A stretch of DNA of 64,000 bases from assembly GCA_958510875.1 (NCBI GenBank), contig OY294067.1, positions 31,422,912-31,486,911 on the forward strand, written 5' to 3'. Origin of the DNA: Endomychus coccineus (Eukaryota > Arthropoda > Insecta > Coleoptera > Endomychidae). The notes under the pieces are model-generated. The model was given only the letters and a program-made list of their open reading frames with translations, searched no databases and was not told the DNA's origin. This document shows positions 1 to 57,324 of this stretch, in pieces (the first letter of the stretch is position 1; the number at the start of each line of letters is the position of its first letter). The position numbers and the translations under genes were made by a program.

Positions 1-29
1 TTTAATTCTAATAAAATATATAAGACTTG

Positions 30-180
30 ACACTATAACACTAAATAAGGAACAATCAAATCCACTAAAAATACTGTCAAAGTACTGAGGGCCGTTGAGT
101 TTACTCTGATGATGGATACTTGGTAGCTGAAAGGTCCTCATAATTTTAAGTGTTTCTTATTTAGTGTCTTTACCATTATA
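30..180. repeat. Inverted pair of Penelope terminal-repeat pieces
   Basis: The left part (about 30-90) is the reverse complement of the terminal repeat that follows the Penelope-like ORF at 30939. The right part (about 91-180) is the same repeat in the sense direction. The sense half carries a hammerhead-like core: CTGATGA at 106-112, a short hairpin, and GAAA at 129-132. No coding sequence remains. Boundaries come from comparison with the other copies in this window. Confidence 0.6.
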
Positions 181-204
181 TTAGTCGGTTATGTATATCT
201 TCCA

Positions 205-335
205 AAGAGAGTCGTTCAGTAACGTTACAAAGTTCCTCGTTTTACTAATGAGCTCTATGAGAAGAGCGAAACAGCTGTCTAGAACTGTCAGTTTGTCTCT
301 CTAGTCTAGATCGATCTAGACTAGAGGGACCTTAT
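205..335. repeat. MITE-like repeat with 28-bp perfect palindrome
   Basis: Positions 299-326 form a perfect 28-bp palindrome built on CTAGTCTAGATC and its complement. A related sequence at about 45110-45243, in the opposite orientation, shares the GATCGATCTAGACTAG end and the internal GCTGTTTCGCTC and GAGCTCAT blocks. A third trace lies near 52345. This suggests a small non-autonomous repeat family. No target duplication was found. Confidence 0.45.
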
Positions 336-869
336 CATTTTTCTCTGGTAAAAGTCAAGGAATAAAAGAATGTACCCATTTCTATACTTTATATCTCGAT
401 TTTATACTTTCAGTTACATTGAATTGTATTATATTAGTTTCAAAATGCTTTTACTTTCTATAAAGGTCAATAAGTTATTGATATTGAAAATGCATTGCGT
501 CCTGTATGTTTTCTTATTACAATTATTAGATTTATTGAAATATCTTTCAATAGATTTTGTTTCTAGTTCAATAATGCTTTTCTGAGAGTACCATCTGGGG
601 TAATTATTGTTCATTTTGACGGAATGAATATGTCTGGAGCACTATTGTTAACATTACATTTTCTACTACACTATTTATTTATAATTTAGTTTAGGTACAC
701 TAACATCCTTTTCCAATTAAATAAGCTGGGAAGCAGTCATTACCAATGACATCATTGGTCTGATAGTGGCTGCATCCCTATTAATCACTAAAAATTGATT
801 GTGAGTAACTATAAATTGATAATAACAATTTTAAACATACTGTCTTTATTAGTTAATGAATATTTTTGA

Positions 870-1100
870 TAACCCGTAATTGCATCGAGTTAAGTGATAA
901 CAATAAAAATAAGAGAAAATCAACCTTATCCATTTAAAAAAAATTAAAGTACTGAAGACCTTCCAGCTACCAAGTAATCATCATCAGAGTGAAATCAGTT
1001 CTCAGTACTTCAAAAATATTTTTAGTGGATCAGGGGGACTGTTTCTTATTTATAGTGTAATAATGTATCCACAGTGTGAACTATTTCATAGTTTATTATG
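870..1100. repeat. Penelope terminal repeat, inverted solo pair (decayed)
   Basis: Antisense terminal-repeat sequence (about 930-1000, box TCATCAG at 981-987) is followed by sense sequence (about 1000-1095, ending in the CCACAGTGTGAAC block). It lies in the FAS intron just upstream of the exon at 1147. The GAAA box is mutated, so any ribozyme here is probably dead. Confidence 0.55.
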
Positions 1101-1146
1101 ATAACAAGTTGTACCAAAAATTGATTCTAATAATTTTTATTCGAAG

Positions 1147-48129
<46,983 letters not shown>

Positions 48130-48148
48130 ATATATCCAGGTGGAACAA

Positions 48149-48353
48149 AATAAACTAACCAAGATTGATAAAACTATTATTGTAGGCAACATTGCTTATC
48201 CGAAAATAAATAAAACAACACACATTTTGTTTCAACAATTTAGTTTCTCGAGACATCTGGAAAGCTTATATTTTCGGAAAAACATTGTGTATAATGTAAA
48301 TAAAAATATTAGATAAGATGTGATGTATTCTATCGTCGTTAACCTTTAATAAA
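48149..48353 (+). terminator. Candidate polyadenylation signals of FAS
   Basis: AATAAA at 48149-48154, 48205-48210 and 48348-48353, within 225 bp after the stop. Which is used cannot be told from sequence. Confidence 0.6.
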
Positions 48354-48449
48354 ATATAGTATTGGAAGTTTTGGAAATTGTCATTTCTCGTCAGTCCTGA
48401 TTTATCCAATGAAAAAGTAATTTTTACCACCAAAGCTAATATGACAATG

Positions 48450-48870
48450 CTGTAAAAACAAACAATGACCCTTATCTAATAAAAATACTTATGAACTCCT
48501 AAGGACCGTTCATCAAACACAGTAAACTAAATTAGAAATCAAAGTGTGCTTGTTTAAATAATGTAAATAAGGTATTACCCTTAGCTGGAGATAAATCTGA
48601 ATTCATTAAATCGCTTTTTCGCTTATACATTTCCATCCTTTCTAAATTACCTAGACATTTGTTGTTAGTGTTTCCAGATTGATAAACTTCCATAACAAAT
48701 GGTGTAACCTATATTTAAAATATGTTCTGCTAATGCTGAATTTTTACCATTATTTTCCTTTATGTCTGCAAAATGATCTTTATACCAAGTTACAATTTTC
48801 CCTTACTTTGTCCCACATACCATGTTGCACACGACTCACAATCGATTTTCTAAATCCCGGATTTGGAACT
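48450..48870 (-). mobile_element. Penelope family A fragment, antisense
   Basis: Decayed terminal repeat (TTCATCAAACACAGTAAACT) followed by antisense GIY-YIG C-terminal sequence to CCCGGATTTG near 48860. Confidence 0.7.
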
Positions 48871-49159
48871 TTTATATCGCGTTTTATGTTCATGAGTCTC
48901 ATTTTGTTCATTGAAAACGTCAATAGATACATTGAAAATTGCAGACTATGAAACTGGTAACCAGTTTTTAATATTCGAGGGATTATTATTTAATAGAAAA
49001 TGGAAAAATGTACATTCTAATAATGATTGATATTACAATAGTATATAGTGTACATAGAGTAAGTCTTTACATTTCATACAGGTATTTTTATAAAATTATA
49101 TACACCTAGGCCCAAGGGCCTGTATGTATGTGTACAGATCAATTTATTATTGCATTATT

Positions 49160-49275
49160 TTGCTCTTTGTGACAAAATCTGAGTTTCTGGCGGGCCACAA
49201 ACCTGCTAGAATGGCTTTTGACCAGGGGAGCACAATGGGCCCGGCTAAGTGGTCTAAGTGCCTCTCAAACGATGA
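49160..49275 (+). mobile_element. LINE 3' fragment
   Basis: GGGAGCACAATGGGCCCGGC and TAAGTGGTCTAAGTG match the LINE 3' end at 44240-44290. About 100 bp only. Confidence 0.5.
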
Positions 49276-49521
49276 TGAGCGAGAAATCGGTACATGATAT
49301 AAAATGATACAATACAAATATTAAAAGTTTTTTATTCTAGACTTTTTTAAATAGTTTAAACAATATTTCATTTTGAAGTGTTATGTTTACAACATATGGA
49401 GAGTTTCACACCTTAATAAAGATAAAATAAAGATATAAATTAATTTCAGCTATACGTTGTTTCTCTTAAAGTTAGCTATTCTCTAAAACCATAAATGCTT
49501 TGTATAAATGTTTAGTTGGGT

Positions 49522-49603
49522 TTAATGTGATTGGAAGTAGAACCGGTAAATTATAGTTGCCACAATTCCAAGAACCACTGGAATGATCCACGATTTGAAC
49601 GAG
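49522..49603 (-). CDS. Cyt-b5: Cytochrome b5 last exon: membrane anchor
   Basis: Read on the minus strand after acceptor gtttcag: one base completing Ser, then [20 protein letters not shown] and FYFQSH, stop TAA at 49524-49522. The hydrophobic run and short polar tail are the tail anchor. Confidence 0.92.
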
Positions 49604-52600
49604 CTGAAACAAAATTAAGAACAATCATAATCAGAGAATACGAATATTTATTTATCTATTTCTATTTATTGCCATAATGAATTTACAATAATTATATTTC
49701 TCAATTTCTCCAATTTAAATACTTAATAATTAACACTTGTCTTGGGGTTTTTAATTAGACTAAATAAGTGCACATATTATTCATTTAGGTTAAGAATGAT
49801 ATGACGTCATACTTGGTTACTTTTACAAACTCACTTCAACAATTCCCAAAAAATAAAGGCCCGCTATCTTCGTCAAGTCAGGTATATTTCATTTTTACAG
49901 TTGGCAACACATTACAGAGTTTTAAATTGTAGACAGAGAGATGTTAAGTTAGTGCGCGAGCGACTATTTACTTGACCGGGTTCAAGATATATAATCCGTA
50001 TGGTGGGGGGATTTTACGTAGATGTTTATAGTTGCTTAAAACACAATGAGAACACATTTTTTCATAGAAGTACTGAACACATAAGAGGACATATATTCTC
50101 TCCAAGAAGCATTTTTAGTTTATTTGTAAGTTTCTTTTTGGATGCAATAACATTAACTCAACACATTAGAGAATATATATTATCCACAAGCGGCAATTAT
50201 AGGTTAGCATGGCATCGTAAGTTTATTTTTGGATGCAATAACATTAACTGAACACATAAGAGAACATATATCGTCTTCAAGCGGTAATTCTAGATTATTA
50301 GTATGTTATTTATAGGTTCATTTTTGGATGTTAGGTAAATTTCAGAGCGGACAAATCTGTGTATCCCAGGTAATGAGTTTCTTGGGATTTCTCCATTAGG
50401 TAATGCGACCGGACGAAATTTTAACTGTCCCCGTATAAGACGTAGGTACTCGAAATTCAACCCCTAGGGGGATAAAAGGGGTTGTAACCCAATGATTTTG
50501 ACAGTTCACATGATATAATAATAATACATAGGGTATCAAACATAGTCATGTCAATCTGTTTTTCGATTATTCCTATCACTTAATATAATTAATCATTTGC
50601 AATATGTTAGTTTGAGCGTGCTCTAACACAAAACTAATAATAACAAGTGATGATATTGAGCACAATTTCGATTCGTTCTATAATTGTCAAACTCAACGAA
50701 ATCTGTTCTGCTCATTGCCAAATACTAATTTACTCATTATCTAATCGTTTCATTTTATAGAACTGCGAACCTAAAGAGACTAATATGTAATCAACTGAAT
50801 AAATACCATAAGTCAACAATGATGATAACAAAAAAGTTCGATTCTTAACATAATATCCTTCGCTAATTAGGATATTATATAACATGCGAATATCCGATTC
50901 AAAATATTAAGATAAAAATGTTAAAATTTTATCTTGAATTCGTCAAATATGAAATATATAAAATTACTATTTAAACAGATTTAATGAAGTTACGTTTTTA
51001 AAAAATAGCTGATCTGAACCAATTTTCAAGGCCGATAGATTGACTACTATTTATCTAATCTAATCAATAATCATTCAACGTTGACATAAAAAGAAGTGAA
51101 CTTTATTCATTATATAATTTAAACTCGGAAATTACTAAAGATTTCGGTGTTCCCGTAAAAAATTTCCTAGTTAACACACGACATGAAAGATTTTTCTGGT
51201 ATGTCGTGGTTTTTCGTCAAATCTAGACTAAAGCACCTAGTGGAAATAATATTTCGAGTAAGATTGTAATGAATATCTGCTCTCGCATTGTAGTTCAGTC
51301 AATGAAGCCAAAAAAAAAGTTTAAAAGTATCAATTTTTTGTCCCAGTCAATGGATGTTCATGAAATTTGGTGTATTGATTCCTGGATAGTATTTGTTGCA
51401 AAACCAGAACATCCCACTCAAAAATTTGAAGAGTTATTGAGTAAACAGTTATAAAAATGGTATACATGGACTTTTGGGTCCATAACTATTTCACCCTTAC
51501 AATGCACCCAGTTGGTTCAATATGGCGGCTCGTTAAAATTACTAAATTCGGCTAACCCCAAATTTAGTCAAATTAGGAAAAAGTAATATATGGATTTTTG
51601 CCCTCAAAATAAAGACTTTTATTTTGTGATTTTTTTGAAAGATGCGTTCCCTTTAAGATAAAGCTGATTTAAAAAGCAATTTATATTGATTTTGCTTCAT
51701 ATTTCTTGTAAAATGATTGTTTAAAGAGAAAGTATAAGTCAAAAGTATAAATTTTCCAACAGCTAACTTTCCCAATAATTTAAAAATATTTTACAGCACT
51801 TTTCACTTGAGGTTCCTCCCCACCTCTAATTTTTAAAAGAGTTATAACTCGAAGGCCATGTATTTTTCAAAAAAAAACACGAAAAAGTATTTTATTTTAT
51901 ATTGAGGACAAAAATTCATATATAACATTTTCCCCATTTTCATACAATTTGGGGATAGTCGAATTTTATAATTTTAATGAGCCGCGCCATACTGGATCCA
52001 CTGTTTGAATTTTTTTATTTTATAGCTAGTTCCAGCAACCCCAAAAACCCCTTAGTTATGAATTTCTTCACAATCGGACCAATATAAAATATTTTGATTT
52101 GGAAAATTTCTATCCATAATCTCGATTTACCGTACTGGGAGCAGCGCGAACAAGTGCAAACAAATCGGAAAACGTGCGTTTTCATTTTAAATTTTGTAAC
52201 GAAACAAAGCAACTTTTATTTACTCATAAAGATAAATTACCATATAGTAACGGCTTCTACCATCTATTTTTTTTTTACTTTCTTCACTATACGTAATATA
52301 AGGAAAGACTTGTAATCGGATATTTCCGTTAAGAGCATTCCTGAATCGATCTAGACAAGGTCTGTATTTGTAAAAAGTGTAGACAATTGCGCCGTTTCTA
52401 TTGGTCGTACGAAATTATTTTTCAAGTGGTGTTTTTGACATCTATCTTCAGTTTTCCTAATGGCATTATAATATTTTGTTGAAGTTGATGACAACAGTGT
52501 TTTTCTGGTTATAAATATATATCATAGGGTATATTTAACCTGCAAAATTGTCCGAAATTCTAATTTTAAGATTCAAGTGACATCATCGTGTGACTATTCT

Positions 52601-55021
52601 ATGCGTTTACTATGTGGAACATTTTGATAGTTCATGTGACACCCCGTGTCAGTATAAACCACGGTCGCACATACAGGTCTGGGGACTCGAGGCTGTTTCC
52701 TATGTGACAAGTGGGCCCGCTAAGCGTCGACTGTCGTGTAGTATCAAAAAGGGTGGCGCAATAGTCGAAATTCTTTGACAACTGTCATACTTGACTTGTA
52801 AGCACAAGGAATACCTGCCTGAAACAAATTACGAAATCGTGCATTGTGCCGAAATGCAAAACGGGGTACAAAAGTGTAAAGCAAGAAATTTCTGTTTTTA
52901 AAGTGCCGAAAGATGCGGAAATGCGAAAAAAGTGGATGCTTGCGATTCCGGATAGAAATCGTTTTAACGAGGTCTTTTATGTATGCGAGCATGTATAACG
53001 AAAAAGGGGAAGTTATTTTTAAGATGAGTAATACATTTTGACAAGTTCTATTCCTCTCTCAAATCAGAATACTTAGTAACACTGCTTGCGATTCCGGAAA
53101 GAAATCGTTTTACCCATTCGATCCAAGCGCTAGCTAGTGGCTAAGCGTGGGACTACGAGTTTGGCGACGCGTACATACCTGTATGTACGACCATGGTATA
53201 AACCAAGGTTATACCGGGATATCAAAAATTATCTTGGTCAAGGGTGGTTGTGGAATCTAAAACGTGTGTCTTACTTTACGTTTGAAATAATTATGTCACT
53301 GTCACACTGACATCATCAATAACTTACAAATTTCATACCTATTTATTTCAGTTGTAAAACAATAATGAACTACAAATTATGAAATAACGGTTTTAGTAAC
53401 AAGAAAAACTAAATTACAGTAATTGTTGGAAATGTCCCCCGTTTTGTTCGATGCACAAGTTGTTTTAAAATAGTTAATTTTCCGTAAATCGAATGACGTT
53501 CTCGTAAGAAGCGCGTAGCTAGCGAGTTGGAAGAGTGCAAAAGTTAGGAACATAGAACTTCTTTACGAGAGCTTTTCGCGTACCGTTTTCGCTCCATGTA
53601 GTTAGATTTAGTCGCGATACGCACCCGACAACCCTTCTTTTTTCCAAAAATTTCGTTTAAATAAGAAAATTTAATTGAAACAGAAACAGGTACTCTCAGC
53701 TGTCAGCTACGAGCGTCTGACGTGCGACGTACCAAAGGGAATTTTCTAGCTACTAAAATATACCCGAAGCGGTTAAAAGCTAGCGACCCGTAGCCGAAAA
53801 CACTTTATTATAACTGACGCCGGCCGCACGGGGCACGAAACGGCCCCGAATTAACAAGATCGAGGTAAAATGTATAAACTCTAACTGACGCATAGCGACC
53901 TCCTCGAGGCATATGTCAAAATGATTACGTTCGTACCTAATTACATGGGACGTCTGGCGTTCATGCAATTGTGTTTTTATACAATTCGAACCTTCTAATT
54001 TCGATAGGTCAAGTGAAAATCCCGGAGTCTAAAGCGCTAGAGACTTCTGAGTGTTATAACATTCGTATAAAATTGCGAAATTTGGCCCTTTATAAACTTC
54101 AAATTAATTATTTCAAACGTAAAGTAAGACACACGTTTTAGATTCCACAACCAACCTTGACCAAGATAATTTTTGATATCCCGGTATATAGTGTGAAGAA
54201 TTACGAAAGTCAAACCTGACAGCATGTGTCATAAAACATAGTAGTGAAGACATTGTGTCACCATTCAATGACATTTCAATGTAACATAGAGTACAATTTA
54301 ACGTCTTTAATTTTCAACAGTCGAAAAAACCAGAGAGATTTCATAAAAATATTTTAGAGTATTCAAAGTTTTGGATGAAATTCATGGATTGTATATTCTA
54401 ATGGAATATCAATGAGAGATGACTTGCATTTTATTATCATTATTATTTTCTTGATTATATCTAAGATTGAAACGATTCAATTCAAATATCGTAGTTTTAT
54501 CGACAATTAAACTTGAACTTATCTAATGTATTGTTCAAGCAGGTTTGAAGGAGATATGAATGCAATTGAATACATGTGTTAGGTAAAAACAATTTGCGCT
54601 CGGCATTTTATTTTTGCAAAAAAAATTTAGGTTGTTTCGGAATTCACCTTCAAACTATTCATCAAATTAGATATTTGAGGTGAATGCTGAAGAAACACTA
54701 TTATGCTGCAAGCCCTATTAAAAAATAAGTCATTTGTAGATTTTCTACAAAACTTAGGATTCAACTTTTAATGGCAATTTCTGAAAATGTGGTTCCAAAA
54801 CACAACTATTAATATTACCTTTCCGAGTCAGATGAATTGTCGCTTCCTGACGCCCATTCCGCTGGTTTCGCCAAAACTGGCGTCCTTTCACTTTCGATTA
54901 TTTCACCTACTTTATACTTTGTCATCAGGTCCCTTGCGTCAGTGGAATGTCCAACATCTTCGAACTGTTCACTGCCATCCTTACCAGCTTGTTCTAGCAA
55001 AACCTCTTCACCGCCAGGATG
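49522..55021 (-). CDS. Cyt-b5: Cytochrome b5, C-terminal two exons
   Basis: Tail-anchored ER heme protein that passes electrons to fatty acyl desaturases, elongation and P450 reactions. Two exons join in phase (AG + C = Ser) over a 5.2 kb intron to give 94 residues. They contain both heme ligands (His of HPGG and His of VGHS), an acidic linker, and a C-terminal membrane anchor. Insect cytochrome b5 is about 130-140 residues, so roughly 40 N-terminal residues are missing. Their exon was not found up to 64000. Convergent with FAS: the stop codons are 1.4 kb apart. TTTATT (a minus-strand AATAAA) at 49143-49148 could be its polyA signal. Confidence 0.93.
50064..50330. repeat. Three-copy tandem repeat, 92-94 bp period
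   Basis: The word TTTTTGGATGCAATAACATT and its relatives recur at about 50134, 50226 and 50320. Units also share AACACATAAGAGAACATATA and AGCGGCAATT. In the cytochrome b5 intron; the last unit is shortened. Confidence 0.8.
51515..51997. repeat. Foldback repeat with ~120-bp arms
   Basis: The left arm (51515-51640) and right arm (51870-51997) are reverse complements with gaps: AATATGGCGGCTCGTTAAAA / TTTTAATGAGCCGCGCCATA, AACCCCAAAT / ATTTGGGGATAG. No ORF in the loop. Confidence 0.65.
52829..52998 (+). pseudogene. THAP zinc-finger fragment
   Basis: Encodes [39 protein letters not shown] and VCEHV, stop at 52996. This is the C2CH THAP DNA-binding domain, with C-x4-C and the central Trp. The final C-x2-H appears shortened to C-E-H. 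A partial duplicate (CTTGCGATTCCGG, GAAATCGTTTTA) lies at 53085-53115. Probably from a P-type or other THAP-bearing transposon; no transposase core seen. Confidence 0.75.
53212..54186 (-). mobile_element. TIR transposon with TA target duplication, copy 2
   Basis: Same family as 42300-43290 in inverted orientation: TACCGGGATATC ... GATATCCCGGTA flanked by TA at 53210-53211 and 54187-54188. 975 bp. The open stretch at 53968-53780 (minus) matches the one in copy 1. Lies in the cytochrome b5 intron. Confidence 0.87.
54819..55021 (-). CDS. Cyt-b5: Cytochrome b5 heme-domain exon
   Basis: Minus strand after acceptor ttttgcag: [20 protein letters not shown], then [27 protein letters not shown] and an acidic-serine linker ending DSE plus AG. 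Donor gtaata. It starts exactly at the His of HPGG in phase 0, so the preceding exon should end with the usual (F)L-E-E type codons. Confidence 0.95.
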
Positions 55022-55409
55022 CTGCAAAACATTCGAAATGTAAACAAAAATAGGGGATACGCAATTTTAGAAAATCAATAATTATAATTATTAGGAAACA
55101 ATTTTAGAAACATGTTCGAGATCGCAATGAATCTATTATCTTCTAAAGAACCTAGCAATCAGCTTCTGATTCGGTACTATAATCTCAATTTAACTTCGAG
55201 CACAGGTCATCCGAAGAATAACTAGATGCAAAAATTTGTATCTGTCAAAAATTTTAAACTTAAAATCTTAACCACTTAATAACCAACTGTTTATGAATAA
55301 TATTGTTCAGGTATTCACTAGCAAATTTCAGGACTTTTATACATAATATAATACCTAGACTTGGTGGTCAGATAAAAAAAATGTAGGGCTTTTGAGATAG
55401 AAAATGCTG

Positions 55410-57000
55410 TTTATTCATCATCATCATCATCATTGTTTATTCCCACAGGAAGCAACAGGTGTTGCTTGTATTAAATAAAATAAATTAAGATTACAGTTAA
55501 ACAATCACAAGAACTTTGAGAACTTTTGTATATATACCGGGATATCAAAAATTATCTTGGTCAAGGGTGGTTGTGGAATCTAAAACGTGTCTTACTTTAC
55601 GTTTGAAATAATTATGTCACTGTCACACTGACATCATCAATAACCTACAAATTTCATACCTATTTATTTCAGTTGCAGGCATGATTCAAAAACTGCATTA
55701 GAAAATTTCAGCACAATGACTTATCTGACACAATAAAACATATCCAAAAATTTAAAGTAAGACACACGTTTTACATTCCACAACCACCCTTGAACAAGAT
55801 AATTTTTAATTTGTAGTTCATTATTGTTTTACAACTGAAATAAATAGGTCTGAAATTTGTAGGTTATTGATGATGTCAAGGGGTATAATAAAATCACTCG
55901 GAAGTTAAACAATCACAAAACCATTGGAGACGTGTAAGGATAGAAAAAATCACATGGGAGGTATAAATTAAATTACTTACAAACTATAAATTGTCTTAGG
56001 ATATATTTAAATTTGGCATATGAAATAATATTAAGACTAATGACAAATTGCAAACATATTGTATACTCAGAATTGTATCAGGAGGGTGAAGGTGAGTACA
56101 GATCCTTTGTTTATAAGATTTTTTTTATGTCATTTTGCAATAGAAGCTTTTAAATGGCATTATCAAATATTTGACCAATTCTTTCACGTGGTTGACTTTT
56201 TATTAACTTATCGACGGCTTTTTTTAGTTGTGAAAGTGATTTTAGGGAATGTATGCTATCTGGCAGGGAGTTGCGTACAGTTGGTCCCAGAAAATTATAG
56301 GACCTTCTCCTGAAATTGATTCAGAACAAATATCTTATAAAATAATTGTCTCAGGTCGAGCATCCCAGATTCTTCATATAACTTGTCACTACTACAGCGG
56401 AGAGGTTTGTACAACATTGTAAGTTTTGGATACCCCTCCCCATCCTATTAGGCAGTATGTTAAATGACTTTGTACGAGACTATAATAAACCATGTTTTTT
56501 GTTTTAGGTCCAATTTGTTCTTGAGTTGGCGGAACTTATATAGAATGCTTCTTAATTTTTTTACTAAATAATTTATATGGAAGTCATCTATTTATATTTG
56601 TTGTTGAACATATTCTGAATGCGTTTTGAATAGTTATAAATTGGTAGTGTGGCAAGGAAGATTTTTAATTACCGAAAGGTAAGAAAAAAGTTTTGTTGAA
56701 ATTCGAAGTTTTTGTAATCAAACCAATCATTAATCAATTCCAGATCCTTTTCTGCTTGTTCTTTGACCTCAAGCCAAGTTTCATCAGAATAGAAAACCAC
56801 AGTGTCATCTGCAAAACTAGTTATTTCTCCGGACGATCCTATAGAAAATAATTGGTTCACATATATAATGAATTGTACTGGAGCTAGAAACGTTCCTTGT
56901 GGTACTCCACATTTAATTTTCCTTTCAGTACTCTTTGTTGTGTTTCCTTGTTAATCAATCAATGAATATAAATCAATTATTGCTTGCCTGAAGGGAAAAA
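55410..57000 (-). mobile_element. LINE (RT fragment) with ATG tail, minus strand
   Basis: Minus strand near 56990-56670: KCGVPQGTFLAPVQFIIYVN and SFADDTVVFYSDETW, RT motifs with FADD. The 3' end is an (ATG)n run, seen as catcatcat at 55417-55433. It is interrupted at 55535-55890 by a TIR transposon copy. 5' truncated. Confidence 0.75.
55535..55890 (+). mobile_element. TIR transposon, truncated copy 3
   Basis: Starts TACCGGGATATCAAAAATTA after TATATA and carries the same left arm, then an internal deletion and an inverted right-arm portion (CCACAACCACCCTTG). The right terminus is lost or reduced to GGGGTATAAT. Short direct repeats AGTTAAACAATCACAA (55493 and 55903) flank it in the host LINE. 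Confidence 0.7.
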
Positions 57001-57324
57001 AGAAGAGGGTGGATTCAAAAGGAAACAGGAATGAGGGCGGTAGAAAATGCAATGGTTAATGTATTTTTGTAAAAGTTGGCAACTTGCACGCATGGATAAA
57101 ACAATAATAAAATTATTCATAGAGAAGCAACTACAGATCAACAGATTAATGAAGAAAATCCAGAAGTATGATAATTCAAGAGTTAAAGAAAACCCTATTG
57201 CATTTTGTGTAAAATTGGTTTACTTAGGCGTTACATTGCAATAACATTCAACTAAAATTTGTATTTTGATAACCAAGTACCTATTTGTTTTCTAGTTTAA
57301 TCACTCATTACAGATACAAAACTC

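Noticed and set aside
51269..51454. 61-codon ORF in the cytochrome b5 intron
   Set aside because: No recognisable similarity; near a foldback repeat.
53130..53190. tRNA-like box A (TAGCTAGTGGCTAAGCG)
   Set aside because: No B box follows and no cloverleaf could be formed, so neither a tRNA nor a SINE head is supported.
54787..55053. Plus-strand ORFs over the cytochrome b5 exon
   Set aside because: They are shadows of the minus-strand exon, which has clear b5 motifs and splice sites.
57047..57244. 65-codon ORF
   Set aside because: Composition-driven and without motif; no support as a gene.
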